A stretch of DNA of 64,000 nt from Burkholderia oklahomensis C6786. Its GTDB lineage: Bacteria; Pseudomonadota; Gammaproteobacteria; Burkholderiales; Burkholderiaceae. The DNA lies in NCBI RefSeq assembly GCF_000959365.1, contig NZ_CP009556.1:2294001-2358000 (forward strand). Direction: 5' to 3'. A program made the translations under genes and the position numbers. A model generated the notes under the pieces. It was not told the origin of the DNA. It made no database searches and saw nothing but the letters and a program-made list of their open reading frames with translations. Below are positions 8,411 to 16,820 of the stretch, one piece after another. The first letter of the stretch is position 1. Each line of letters starts with the position of its first letter.

Positions 8411-9619
8411 TCACGCCGCCTGCCCCGCCCCTCGCCGCACGAAGCCGCACATCGCGAGCGCGACGGCGGCGAGCGCCGCGCCGGTGAAGAACGTCGTCGG
8501 CGCGCCGTGGTGCTCCCACAGCCAGCCGGCGAGCGCGCTCGCCGCCAGCATCGCGACCCCGCCCGCGAGATTGAACACGCCGAACGCGGTGCCGCGCAGG
8601 TCCGACGGCGCGGTTTCCGCGACGAGCGCCGCCAGCATCCCCTGCGTGAAGCCCATGTGCAGCCCCCACACGGCGACGCCCGCGAAGAGCGCCGTCGGCG
8701 ACGCGCTCGCGCCCAGCAGCAGATCGGCCGCGATCAGGAGCAGCATGCCGGCCGCGAGCGGCGCGCGCGCGCCGAAGCGGTCCGACACGATGCCGACCGG
8801 ATACGCGGACGCCGCATACGCGACGCTCATCACGACCATGACGGCCGGAATCCACGCGATGTCGAGACCCGCCTGCTGCGCGCGCAGCACGAGGAACGCC
8901 TCGCTGAAGCGCGCGAGCGTGAACGCGGTGCCGATCACCACGACGAACCAATAGCGCCCCGAAAACTCGCGCAGCGCGCGCCAGCGCAGCGGCGAGCGAA
9001 ACGCGCGCGCGGCGGCGGGCGCGTGCGCCGGCTCGTCGACGCCGATCAGGATCAGCGCGACCGCCAGGAAGGCGGGCGCCACCGCGAACCACAGCACGAT
9101 TCGGATGTGATCGGCGAACGCGAGCATCAGCGCGATCGCGAGCAGCGGGCCCGCGAACGCGCCGACCGTATCCATCGACTGGCGCAGCCCGAAGCACGCG
9201 CCGCGGATCTCGGGCGGCGCGATGTCAGCGACGAGCGCGTCGCGCGGCGCGCCGCGGATGCCCTTGCCGACGCGGTCGAGCAGCCGCGCGGCGGCGACCG
9301 TCGACGGCCCGCCCGCGAGCGGGAACAGCGGCTTCGTCAGCGCGGCGAGCCCGTAGCCGAACAGGAGCAGCGCCTTGCGCCGGCCGAGCCAGTCGCTCAG
9401 CGCGCCGGAGAAGATCTTGACGATCATCGCGGTCGCCTCGGCCGCGCCTTCGAGCACGCCGAGCGCCGCGACGCTCATCCCCATCGTCGTGACGAGATAG
9501 ATCGGCAGCAGCGCATGGATCAGCTCGGACGACAGGTCCATGCACAGGCTGACGAAGCCGAGCGCCCAGACGGTGCGCGGAATCGGCGGACGGACGGAGG
9601 AAGCGGGACGCGCTGGCAT
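8411..9619 (-). CDS. Major facilitator superfamily transporter
   Basis: 402 residues with about twelve membrane helices in two halves. The signature loop between helices 2 and 3 is present (SGALSDWLGRRKALLLFGYG, near residue 65). A second such loop follows in the C-terminal half (GIVSDRFGARAPLAAG). The sequence LDRVGKGIRGAPRDALVADI is typical of a widespread, mostly uncharacterised MFS group. Substrate unknown. The start at 9619 (MPARPASS) was preferred over an upstream ATG with a basic leader; its ribosome site is weak. It reads toward the SDR operon and away from no obvious partner. Confidence 0.85.
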   Translation of the reverse strand: MPARPASSVRPPIPRTVWALGFVSLCMDLSSELIHALLPIYLVTTMGMSVAALGVLEGAAEATAMIVKIFSGALSDWLGRRKALLLFGYGLAALTKPLFPLAGGPSTVAAARLLDRVGKGIRGAPRDALVADIAPPEIRGACFGLRQSMDTVGAFAGPLLAIALMLAFADHIRIVLWFAVAPAFLAVALILIGVDEPAHAPAAARAFRSPLRWRALREFSGRYWFVVVIGTAFTLARFSEAFLVLRAQQAGLDIAWIPAVMVVMSVAYAASAYPVGIVSDRFGARAPLAAGMLLLIAADLLLGASASPTALFAGVAVWGLHMGFTQGMLAALVAETAPSDLRGTAFGVFNLAGGVAMLAASALAGWLWEHHGAPTTFFTGAALAAVALAMCGFVRRGAGQAA

Positions 9620-9735
9620 GGGCGGGTTCTTGACCGGTCGGGATGGGTTTCGTGTGCGAAGCGTCGAAGCAACAGCGCGCCGCAGCGGCGCGGCCGACAT
9701 CCGCTCGGCGCGCCGCCGCCGCGATCGGTGCGCGG

Positions 9736-10758
9736 CTAGTCCGCCAACCCGGCGCGCACCGGATAGCCGCCGCCGTCGCCCGGCTCGACGGGCGACGCGA
9801 CATAGCGCGCGGCGTCAAAGTCGGCGGGCAGCGGCTCGACCGGATAGCCGAGCTTTTCCCACGCATCGAGGCCGCCCTTCAGCGCGAGCGCGTGGCGGAT
9901 GCGCTTGCGCTGCAACTGGCTGACGATGCGCTTCGCGGTCGCCTCGTTCGGGCACACGCAGTAGACGACGATCGGCCGCGTCATCAGGTCGGGATGCAGC
10001 GGATCGGGCGAATCGAGATCGAGCGGATAGGCGCCCGCGATCCGGTACGCCTCCTTGTCGCGCACCGCGCGCGGCCGCGCGTCGAAAACGACGGGCGGCG
10101 CGGCCGACTTCAGCATCGCGTCGAGCTGCTGCGGGCTGATGCGGATCTTCGCGAGCCAGTGGCGGAAGCGGACGCGCATCACCCAGCGGTACAGCACGAA
10201 CGTGACGAAGATCGCCGCGAACGCGTCGAACAGCGTGCCGCCGCTCGCGCTCACCCACTGCATCAGCCGCGCGATCTCGTCGTGCAGCGCCGCGCCGCCG
10301 AAGAGCCACACGCTCGCCCACAGCGACGCGCCGGCGACGTCCCACAGCAGGAACACCCAGACGGCGACGGCCGTCGTGCCGAGAAGCGGCGCGGACACGA
10401 GTCCGAGGCCCGGCAGGAATTTCGCGAGCACGAGGAGCGGCGCACCATGCTTCTCGAACACCTTGCGCGCGACGCGCAGCGTCGTGTCGAGCGACAGCGA
10501 GAAGCGCACGAGCGCGTTCAGGAGCCGCCGGCCGCGCGCGCGGCCGGCGAAAAACCACATCGAATCGGCGAGCACCGTCGCGGCGACCGCCGCGCCGAGC
10601 ATGCTCGCATAGGACGCCTGGCCCATCGCCGCCATCGTGCCGCCGACGATCAGCATCGGCACGGCCGGAACGGGCATGCCGAGTTGCGTGACGAGCACGC
10701 TGGCGAACACGGCCCACGGGCCGAGCGACGCGGGAATAGCCTGGGGAAAATGCCACAC
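9736..10758 (-). CDS. DedA-family membrane protein fused to a rhodanese domain
   Basis: 340 residues. The N-terminal two-thirds (about 1-205) is a DedA/SNARE-associated (VTT) membrane domain: LGMPVPAVPMLIVGG, then a re-entrant KFLPGLGLVSAPLLGT segment and further helices. The C-terminal part (about 225-310) is a rhodanese domain, with VFDARP near 228 and the active-site Cys in VVYCVCPNEATAKRI. DedA proteins are linked to lipid carrier recycling and membrane energetics; the rhodanese part may handle sulfane sulfur. The function of the fusion is inferred. The GTG at 10758 is supported by GAGGTG five nt upstream. Upstream in-frame codons encode a non-hydrophobic arginine-rich leader. Confidence 0.85.
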   Translation of the reverse strand: MWHFPQAIPASLGPWAVFASVLVTQLGMPVPAVPMLIVGGTMAAMGQASYASMLGAAVAATVLADSMWFFAGRARGRRLLNALVRFSLSLDTTLRVARKVFEKHGAPLLVLAKFLPGLGLVSAPLLGTTAVAVWVFLLWDVAGASLWASVWLFGGAALHDEIARLMQWVSASGGTLFDAFAAIFVTFVLYRWVMRVRFRHWLAKIRISPQQLDAMLKSAAPPVVFDARPRAVRDKEAYRIAGAYPLDLDSPDPLHPDLMTRPIVVYCVCPNEATAKRIVSQLQRKRIRHALALKGGLDAWEKLGYPVEPLPADFDAARYVASPVEPGDGGGYPVRAGLAD

Positions 10759-10981
10759 GGGCGCACCTCGAACGCGACGAATGCCGAGCCGGGTGGCGTC
10801 GGCGCCCGCGGACCGCCGCGGCGCCGGCCGCGGCGCGTGCGCGGCGTAGATCGGCAACCCGCATTCTAAACGCGTTTCATGACCCGCTCGTGCAAGCGCG
10901 CGAGCGCGTGCGTCCGCCCGGCTTCGAGAAACCGGGCGGAATCGGGAACGACGGCGAACCGCGGCAGCGCGCGGCCCGCGC

Positions 10982-12022
10982 CTACTCGGACACTTCGATG
11001 ACGACCTTCAGCGCGCGCGTGTTCGCCGCGTGGCCGAAGGTTTCGTACGCCTGTCCGATGTCGGCGAGCCGAAAACGGTGCGTGATCAGCTGCTTCGGAT
11101 CGAGCCGCCCCGCGCCGACGGTCTTCAGCAGCATCGGCGTGCTCGACGTGTCGACGAGCCGCGTCGTGATCGTGATGTTGCGGTCCCACAGCGTCTCGAG
11201 ATGCAGGTCCGCCTTCACGCCGTGCACGCCGACGTTCGCGATCACGCCGCCCGGCGCGATGATCTGCTGGCACAGCTCGAACGACGCGGGAATGCCGACC
11301 GCCTCGATCGCGCAGTCGACGCCGGCGCCCGTCAGCGCCTTCACCTCGGCGACCGCGTCGACCTGGCCGTTGTCGACGCACGCGGTCGCGCCGAAGCGCT
11401 TCGCGACCGCGAGCCGGTTCGAGTCCGGATCGATCATCACGATCTGCGCGGGCGAATAGAACTGCGCGGTCAACAGCGCGGCGAGCCCGATCGGCCCCGC
11501 CCCGACGATCGCGACCGTGCAGCCCGGCTGCACACGGCCGTTCAGCACGCCGCACTCGAAGCCCGTCGGCAGGATGTCGGACAGCATCACGAGCGCCTCC
11601 TCGTCCGCGCCCGGCGGAATCCGGTACAAGCTCGTCTGCGCGTGCGGGATCCGCACGTATTCGGCCTGCGTGCCGTCGATCCGGTTGCCGAGGATCCAGC
11701 CGCCCGTCGCGCAGTGCGAATACATCCCGCGCCGGCAGTATTCGCACTGGCCGCACGACGAGATGCACGAGATCAGCACACGATCGCCCTCCTTCAGCGT
11801 GCTCACCGCGGCGCCCACGCGATGCACGACGCCGACGCCCTCGTGGCCGAGAATGCGCCCCGGCTCGCAGCTCGGCACGTCGCCTTTCAGGATGTGCAGG
11901 TCGGTGCCGCAGATCGTCGTGCGCGTGACGCGCACGATGACGTCCGTCGGCGCCGCCAATTCCGGCATCGGGCGCTCGTCCAGCGATTTGCCGCCGGGCC
12001 CGTGATACACCAGCGCTTTCAT
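10982..12022 (-). CDS. Zinc-dependent alcohol dehydrogenase (MDR superfamily)
   Basis: 346 residues. The catalytic zinc site is Cys38 (TTICGTD) with GHE at 59-61, and the structural zinc site is Cys90, Cys93, Cys96, Cys104. The NAD-binding Rossmann motif VGAGPIG is near residue 172, followed by VMIDPDSNRL. It should oxidise or reduce small alcohols/aldehydes with NAD(H). The start at 12022 gives the standard MKALVYHGPGG N-terminus. An FNR/ANR-type box (12093-12106) lies 71 bp upstream, and universal stress protein genes follow on the other strand. Induction at low oxygen for fermentation-like redox balance is a reasonable inference. Confidence 0.9.
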   Translation of the reverse strand: MKALVYHGPGGKSLDERPMPELAAPTDVIVRVTRTTICGTDLHILKGDVPSCEPGRILGHEGVGVVHRVGAAVSTLKEGDRVLISCISSCGQCEYCRRGMYSHCATGGWILGNRIDGTQAEYVRIPHAQTSLYRIPPGADEEALVMLSDILPTGFECGVLNGRVQPGCTVAIVGAGPIGLAALLTAQFYSPAQIVMIDPDSNRLAVAKRFGATACVDNGQVDAVAEVKALTGAGVDCAIEAVGIPASFELCQQIIAPGGVIANVGVHGVKADLHLETLWDRNITITTRLVDTSSTPMLLKTVGAGRLDPKQLITHRFRLADIGQAYETFGHAANTRALKVVIEVSE

Positions 12023-12092
12023 GTCGTCTCTCCGCTCGCGGGGCGTGGGATGCCCCTCGCGCCCCACTCTAGGCGCTTGCCGCGCGCGCCGG

Positions 12093-12106
12093 TTGACGCG
12101 AATCAA
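12093..12106 (-). promoter_or_regulatory. FNR/ANR-type box upstream of the alcohol dehydrogenase
   Basis: TTGACGCGAATCAA is a TTGAY-N4-RTCAA inverted repeat ending 71 bp from the dehydrogenase start. CRP/FNR-family regulators of anaerobic genes bind TTGAT-N4-ATCAA. One of six such sites in 6 kb. Confidence 0.6.
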
Positions 12107-12154
12107 GCGCCGCGGCCCGTCCGCGTGCGGCGCCCGCGCGCAGCGTCCGCCCGC

Positions 12155-12178
12155 GGCCGGACGGCCGGACGGCCGGAC
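12155..12178. repeat. Three tandem copies of GGCCGGAC
   Basis: An 8-bp unit is repeated three times, at 12155-12162, 12163-12170 and 12171-12178. It lies between the two divergent FNR-type boxes. Spacing between the two promoters would change with copy number. Confidence 0.7.
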
Positions 12179-12183
12179 GGGCT

Positions 12184-12197
12184 TTGATCTGAGTCAA
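12184..12197 (+). promoter_or_regulatory. FNR/ANR-type box upstream of the first universal stress gene
   Basis: TTGATCTGAGTCAA matches the FNR consensus TTGAT-N4-ATCAA at 9 of 10 defined positions. It ends 80 bp before the ATG at 12278, a suitable distance for class II activation. Confidence 0.65.
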
Positions 12198-12277
12198 GCG
12201 CCCCGCCCGCGCGCTTCATAGACTGGGGGCATACGCACAGACGGCGCACGGGGCGCCGGAACCAAGGAGAACGAGCG

Positions 12278-13117
12278 ATGAGCTACAAGAGCATCCTGGT
12301 CCATCTCGACACGAGCGACCGCGCGCGCGCGCGGCTCGAAACCGCGCTGACGCTCGCGCGCCAGTTCGGCGCCTACCTGACGGCGATCTTCGCGATCTAC
12401 ACGCCGGAGCCGACGTCGTTCTACGTGATGGCGGGCACCGCCGACTACTTCTCCGATCAGGAGAAGCGGCGCGGCGAGAAGCGCGCGGCGCTCGAGCGGC
12501 TGTTCCACGCGGAGTTGACGCGCGCGAACGTGCAGGGCCAGTGGCTCGTCGCCGATGCGCGCGCGAACGAATCGGTGCCGCATTACGCACGCTACGCGGA
12601 CCTCGTGATCGCCGGCCAGACCGATCCGGACGACCCCGAAACCTACGTAGACGACAGCTTCCCCGACACGCTCGTGCTGTCGGCGGGCCGCCCGGTGCTG
12701 CTGCTGCCGTACGCGGGCATGCCGTCCGCGCTCGGCACGCGCGTGCTCGTCGCGTGGGACGGCAGCCGCGAGGCGACGCGGGCCGTCCACGACGCGGCGC
12801 CGTTCCTCGCGCTCGCGACGAAAACGACGATCGTCACCGTGAACGGCGCCACGCAGGAGCCGCCCGGCGGGCGGATTCCGGGCGCCGACATCGCGCTCAC
12901 GCTCGCGCGCCATCACGCGAACATCGACGTGCGCGACCTGGAGCGCTCGCGCGACTCGTCGATCGGCGACGTGCTGCTGTCGCACGCGTACGAATCCGGC
13001 ACCGACCTGCTCGTGATGGGCGCGTACGGCCACGCGCGCTGGAAGGAGCTGATTCTCGGCGGCGTGACGCGCACGATCCTCGCATCGATGACGGTGCCGG
13101 TGCTGATGTCGCACTGA
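12278..13117 (+). CDS. Universal stress protein, tandem two-domain type
   Basis: 279 residues made of two UspA domains. The first is about 1-140, opening YKSILVHLDTSDRARARLETAL. The second is about 150-278, opening TRVLVAWDGSREATRAVHDA. The nucleotide loop of the second domain reads GAYG-HARWKELIL-GG, close to but not the strict G-2x-G-9x-G(S/T). This type is common among Burkholderia stress proteins. Role: survival under starvation or low oxygen, probably in the cytosol; no enzymatic activity is known for the family type. An AAGGAGAA-like ribosome site lies before the ATG, and an FNR-type box is 81 bp upstream. The paralogue at 13780 has the same architecture. Confidence 0.92.
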   Translation: MSYKSILVHLDTSDRARARLETALTLARQFGAYLTAIFAIYTPEPTSFYVMAGTADYFSDQEKRRGEKRAALERLFHAELTRANVQGQWLVADARANESVPHYARYADLVIAGQTDPDDPETYVDDSFPDTLVLSAGRPVLLLPYAGMPSALGTRVLVAWDGSREATRAVHDAAPFLALATKTTIVTVNGATQEPPGGRIPGADIALTLARHHANIDVRDLERSRDSSIGDVLLSHAYESGTDLLVMGAYGHARWKELILGGVTRTILASMTVPVLMSH

Positions 13118-13285
13118 GCCGCGCAACGGCGCGCGCCTCCGCAGCCGCCCGAAGAGGCGCGCGGACGGCAAGCCGCGCGGGCGCGCAGGCCGCCGCTCGC
13201 GGCCCCGCGCGCCCGATCCGGGTCAGTCGGGCGGCGCGTTGCGCGGCCGACGATGACCGAACGAAAGGGGTGTTGGGAGACAAAC

Positions 13286-13780
13286 ATGTATTCGATCATT
13301 CTTGTCGCGCTCGACGGCAGCGAGACCGCGTCGCACGCGCTCGACGCGGCGCTGCAGCTCGCCGTCGACACGGGCGCGCGGCTCGTGCCCGTCTACGTCG
13401 TCGACATGCCGGTGTTCGCATTCGACACGCCGGGCTACGACCCGTCGATCCTCATCGACGCGTTTCGCGAGGAAGGCCGGCGCGTGCTCGACGACGCGCA
13501 GAGCCGGATGACGCGGCGCGGCGTCGCCGGCGCGCCGCGGCTCATCGAAGTCGAGCCGCCGGGCGAGGACATCGCCGAGCGCCTCGAACGCGCGGCCCGC
13601 GAGATCGGCGCGAGCCTGATCGTGATGGGCACGCACGGCCGGCGCGGCGTGCGCCGGCTGATGCTCGGCAGCGTCGCCGAGCGGCTGCTGCGCCATGCCC
13701 GCTGCCCGGTAATGATGATCCCGGCCCGCAGCGTGCCGGCCGACGACGCGAACGCCACTCATCCGACGGAGACTGCGTGA
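13286..13780 (+). CDS. Universal stress protein, single-domain
   Basis: 164 residues and one UspA domain: MYSIILVALDGSETASHALDAAL at the start, and a strict ATP-binding loop near the end (GTHG-RRGVRRLML-GS), so nucleotide binding is expected. The middle carries VVDMPVFAFDTPGYDPSILIDA-type sequence found in this subgroup. GGGAG with a 6-nt spacer supports the ATG at 13286 over an upstream in-frame ATG at 13253. The stop overlaps the start of the next universal stress gene (ATGA at 13777-13780 region: TGA 13778-13780, ATG 13780-13782), so the two are translationally coupled. Confidence 0.92.
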   Translation: MYSIILVALDGSETASHALDAALQLAVDTGARLVPVYVVDMPVFAFDTPGYDPSILIDAFREEGRRVLDDAQSRMTRRGVAGAPRLIEVEPPGEDIAERLERAAREIGASLIVMGTHGRRGVRRLMLGSVAERLLRHARCPVMMIPARSVPADDANATHPTETA

Positions 13781-14616
13781 TGAAATTCAAGACTTTGCTC
13801 GTCCATGTCGACGACAGCCGCCAGAGCGACGCGCGCACCGAGTTCGCGCTCGACCTCGCGCGGCGCTGGGACGCACATGTGATCGGCCTGTACGTCGTGT
13901 GCCAGGATCTGATGCGGCCGCTCTTTCGCAGCGACGAAAGCCTGCGTCTCGCGGCGAACGAGGCTCAGCACGCCGCACGGCGCGACGACGCGCAGGCGCG
14001 CTTCACGGCAGCGGGCGAACGCGCGGGCGTCAACTTCGAATGGCGCGCGCCGGCCGGCCCGCCCACCGACGTCGCGACGCTGCATGCGCGCCACGCGGAC
14101 CTCGTCGTGCTCGGCCAGCCCGATCCGGGCGACGACACGGCATACATCGAGCAGCATTTCATCGACGACGTCGTGATGAGCTGCGGCGTGCCGGCGATCG
14201 TGCTGCCGTTCACGGGCGCGATGCGCACGTTCGGCGAGAACGTGCTGGTCGCGTGGGACGGCGGCCGCGAGGCTGCGCGTGCGGTCACGGACGCGCTGCC
14301 GATCCTCAGGCGCGCGCGCTTCGTGACGGTGGAAAGCATCCTGCGCCGCCGCAAGACGGGCGCCGATCTCGCGCCAGCCGGCATCGACGTCGCCGCGTAC
14401 CTCGGCAGGCACGGCATCCAGGCGTCGTTCTCGACGTCGGCGCACGTGCCCGGCGTCGAAACGGGCGCGGCGCTGCTGAACCGCGCAGCCGACCTGCATG
14501 CGGACCTGCTCGTGCTCGGCGCGTACGGCCACACGCGGACGCACGAGCGCGTGCTCGGCGGCGTCACCCGGACGATGCTCGAATCGATGACGGTGCCGGT
14601 GCTGCTGTCGCACTGA
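13780..14616 (+). CDS. Universal stress protein, tandem two-domain type
   Basis: 278 residues with two UspA domains (about 1-140 and 148-278), paralogous to the protein at 12278. Shared features include VLVAWDGGREAARAV at the start of the second domain and the modified nucleotide loop GAYG-HTRTHERVL-GG followed by VTRTMLESMTVPVLLSH. The ATG shares its A with the TGA of the preceding gene, indicating coupled translation. A strong hairpin terminator at 14706-14742 ends the transcript. Role inferred: stress and low-oxygen persistence. Confidence 0.92.
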   Translation: MKFKTLLVHVDDSRQSDARTEFALDLARRWDAHVIGLYVVCQDLMRPLFRSDESLRLAANEAQHAARRDDAQARFTAAGERAGVNFEWRAPAGPPTDVATLHARHADLVVLGQPDPGDDTAYIEQHFIDDVVMSCGVPAIVLPFTGAMRTFGENVLVAWDGGREAARAVTDALPILRRARFVTVESILRRRKTGADLAPAGIDVAAYLGRHGIQASFSTSAHVPGVETGAALLNRAADLHADLLVLGAYGHTRTHERVLGGVTRTMLESMTVPVLLSH

Positions 14617-14705
14617 GCGGCGCGGCGTCTGCGAGCCGGTGCCGGAACGGATACCGGGGCGCCGGCCCGGCGCTTGCCCGTCGGCTCGGCCCGGGCCGAT
14701 ATGCG

Positions 14706-14742
14706 CGAAAGGCGCCCGCTTCCGGACGCCTTTCGTTTTTTT
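14706..14742 (+). terminator. Rho-independent terminator after the universal stress gene pair
   Basis: A perfect 9-bp stem, CGAAAGGCG (14706-14714) with CGCCTTTCG (14727-14735), has a 12-nt loop and is followed by seven T residues (14736-14742). It lies 90 bp after the 13780-14616 stop codon. Confidence 0.9.
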
Positions 14743-14880
14743 ACATCTCGCGCGAGCCGTACGGCCCGCGCGGCTTTCGCAGCGCTTTCAACCGACGATT
14801 CCGACGACCGACGCCGTTTCGCCGCGTCAGCCGGCGCGCGCCCGATGCCGCAATGCAACAACCGGGCGCGGCGGCCCGTA

Positions 14881-15339
14881 TCAATGCGCGGACTCGTCGT
14901 AGCGGCGCAGCAGCACCGGCCGATCCGCGATCCGCAGCAGCGATTCCGCGACGCTGCCGAGCAGCAGCCGGCGAATGCCATGGCGTCCGCTCGTGCCCAT
15001 CACGATCAGGTCGGCGTCGCATTCGGCGGCCGTGCGCATCAGCACCACCGCGACGTCCTCGCCATACGAATCGATCGCGCGCACCGTGCCTTCGACGTGA
15101 TGCTGCGCGAGCCGCGCCTTCGCGTCGGCGAGCACGCGGGTCGCGATCTCGCTCGCCGAGCCGTCTTCCTCCTGCGGCTCGATGTACGCGGCATTGACGT
15201 CGACGAGTTGCGGCTTGTGCTCGACGACGCACACGGCCGTCACCGTTGCGCCGAACGTCTCGGCGATCTTGATCGCTTCGTCCAGCGTGACGCTTGCGCT
15301 GCGGCTGCCGTCGAGCGCCGCGAAGATACGTTTATACAT
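14881..15339 (-). CDS. Universal stress protein, single-domain
   Basis: 152 residues and one UspA domain: MYKRIFAALDGSRSASVTLDEA at the start, and a strict nucleotide loop GTSG-RHGIRRLLL-GS near residue 120. An acidic insertion (EPQEEDGSASE) follows the second strand. GGAGG lies 8 nt before the ATG at 15339. It is transcribed toward the terminator at 14706-14742, away from the response-regulator gene. An FNR-type box sits 84 bp upstream (15423-15436), so it probably belongs to the same low-oxygen regulon as the other three. Confidence 0.92.
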   Translation of the reverse strand: MYKRIFAALDGSRSASVTLDEAIKIAETFGATVTAVCVVEHKPQLVDVNAAYIEPQEEDGSASEIATRVLADAKARLAQHHVEGTVRAIDSYGEDVAVVLMRTAAECDADLIVMGTSGRHGIRRLLLGSVAESLLRIADRPVLLRRYDESAH

Positions 15340-15808
15340 GGTCGACACCTCCGGGAAAACACCATTCGATCGCGTGCGAGCACGCCCTGCCGAGAGTCTC
15401 GCGCGCCGCGCAGGGCCCGCCGTTGACGAGGATCAAGTGTGCGTTCGGGGTGCGCGCAAGGCCCGCTCGACGCGCGTCGGGCAGGCGGCGCCGCCTCGTT
15501 CGCCACGCCTCCTGCGCCATCCCATTAGCCAAAAACAGTCAAATCGAGCACAATTCATCTCAATATTCATGATAAGAGGCCGTGGCCCACTTGCGAGTGG
15601 CGTCCGTGCGTTCAGGGCGCCGCATCGCAGCCGGCCTCGGGAGTAAAACTTTGACGACCGCTCGTGCGACGGTACGAAACGAACGCGTGCACGCCGCGCC
15701 CTGCGCCGGTTCGCCCGCGCGGGCCCGCGCCGCCGCATTCGCGGCCGCCGCCCGCGCGCACCGGCCGGCCTCCCCGACGCAATCGATTCGACAGGAAAAT
15801 TTCCACCC
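15340..15808. other. Divergent promoter region of the universal stress and response-regulator genes
   Basis: 469 bp with an FNR-type box at 15423-15436 and an AT-rich patch at 15528-15585 that may hold a promoter for the response-regulator gene. Remaining sequence is GC-rich with shadow frames only. Confidence 0.5.
15423..15436 (-). promoter_or_regulatory. FNR/ANR-type box between the universal stress and response-regulator genes
   Basis: TTGACGAGGATCAA, a TTGAY-N4-RTCAA repeat 84 bp upstream of the ATG at 15339. It is about 370 bp from the response regulator, so the stress gene is the likelier target. Confidence 0.6.
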
Positions 15809-16456
15809 ATGATCAAGGTCTTGATTGCCGACGACCACGCGCTCGTGCGCGACGGTTTGCGCCACATCCTGCAGAATGCGTCCGGCTTCGAGGTCGCGGG
15901 CGAGGCGTCCGACAGCGCGACGACCATCTCGCTCATCCGCTCGACGCCCGCGCAGGTGCTCGTGCTCGACCTGTCGATGCCGGGACGCAACGGCGTCGAG
16001 CTCATCAAGCAGATCAAGGACGAGAAGCCCGCGCTGCGGATCCTCGTGCTGACGATGCATGCGGAGCAGCAGTACGCGGTGCGCGCATTCCGTGCCGGCG
16101 CGTCCGGCTATCTGACGAAGGAAAGTGCGAGCTCGGAGCTCGTCGGCGCGGTGACGAAGGTCGCGTCGGGCGGCGTGTACGTGAGCCTCGCGATGGCCGA
16201 GCGCTTCGCGCAGAGCCTGAACGAGCCGGCCGAGACGCTGCCGCACCACCGGCTCTCCGACCGCGAGTTCGACGTGTTCCGCCGGATCGCGTCCGGACAG
16301 ACGCTCACGCAGATCGCCGACGAGCTGTGCGTCAGTGCGAAGACGGTCAGCACGTACAAGACGCGGATTCTCGAGAAGATGCAGATGCCGCACGAAGCGG
16401 CGCTCGTGCGCTACGCGCTGCGGCACAAGCTGATCGACGACCCGGACGAGGATTGA
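15809..16456 (+). CDS. NarL/FixJ-type response regulator (orphan)
   Basis: 215 residues. The receiver domain (about 1-120) has acidic Asp8/Asp9, the phospho-acceptor Asp54 in VLVLDLSMPG, the Thr of VLTMHAE and the Lys of YLTKES. The C-terminal LuxR-type HTH (about 145-210) reads LSDREFDVFRRIASGQTLTQIADEL, then SAKTVSTYKTRILEKM. It should activate or repress transcription when phosphorylated. No histidine kinase is adjacent, so its sensor is encoded elsewhere. Its position inside the low-oxygen block suggests redox or oxygen signalling, by inference. An AGGA-type ribosome site precedes the ATG. Confidence 0.92.
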   Translation: MIKVLIADDHALVRDGLRHILQNASGFEVAGEASDSATTISLIRSTPAQVLVLDLSMPGRNGVELIKQIKDEKPALRILVLTMHAEQQYAVRAFRAGASGYLTKESASSELVGAVTKVASGGVYVSLAMAERFAQSLNEPAETLPHHRLSDREFDVFRRIASGQTLTQIADELCVSAKTVSTYKTRILEKMQMPHEAALVRYALRHKLIDDPDED

Positions 16457-16523
16457 CGCGCGCGGGCGGCGGGCCCGCACGCGGCGGCGAAGCGCGGTGC
16501 GGTGCGGCCAGCGCGCGCCCGCC

Positions 16524-16760
16524 CTACAGATTGAACGCCTTCGACATCTTCAGCTCGATCCAGGTCATGCCGGCGCGCAGCCCCTCGAGCATCGCGTCGC
16601 GCTCGGTCGGAAACGTCCTGCTGTGCCGGAATGCGTGCTTGAACGCGCCGCCCGGCGCGCCGTGCATCACCTTGATGTCGCACACATAACCGCCCTGCGC
16701 CGGCGACGTCGTCACTTCGACCGTCCAGTCGCCTTCCTGAATGTTCCCTGACAACGTCAT
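16524..16760 (-). CDS. Small conserved hypothetical protein
   Basis: 78 residues, no signal peptide or membrane helix. The sequence has alternating strand-like segments (GDWTVEVTTSPAQGGYVCDI) and a helical C-terminus (ERDAMLEGLRAGMTWIELKM). I do not recognise a family. It lies 60 bp downstream of the DUF1488-like gene in the same direction, so the two may be co-transcribed. Small proteins of this look accompany universal stress genes in Burkholderia low-oxygen loci, which is context only. Confidence 0.6.
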   Translation of the reverse strand: MTLSGNIQEGDWTVEVTTSPAQGGYVCDIKVMHGAPGGAFKHAFRHSRTFPTERDAMLEGLRAGMTWIELKMSKAFNL

Positions 16761-16820
16761 GTCGCTCTCCTGCCGAATCAGCCGCCGCGGCGCAACGCGA
16801 AGCCGTGCGGCGCGCGGGCG

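Noticed and set aside
13200-13230. FNR-like sequence upstream of the universal stress gene at 13286
   Set aside because: GATCCGGGTCAG lacks the TTG/CAA ends; too weak compared with the six good boxes.
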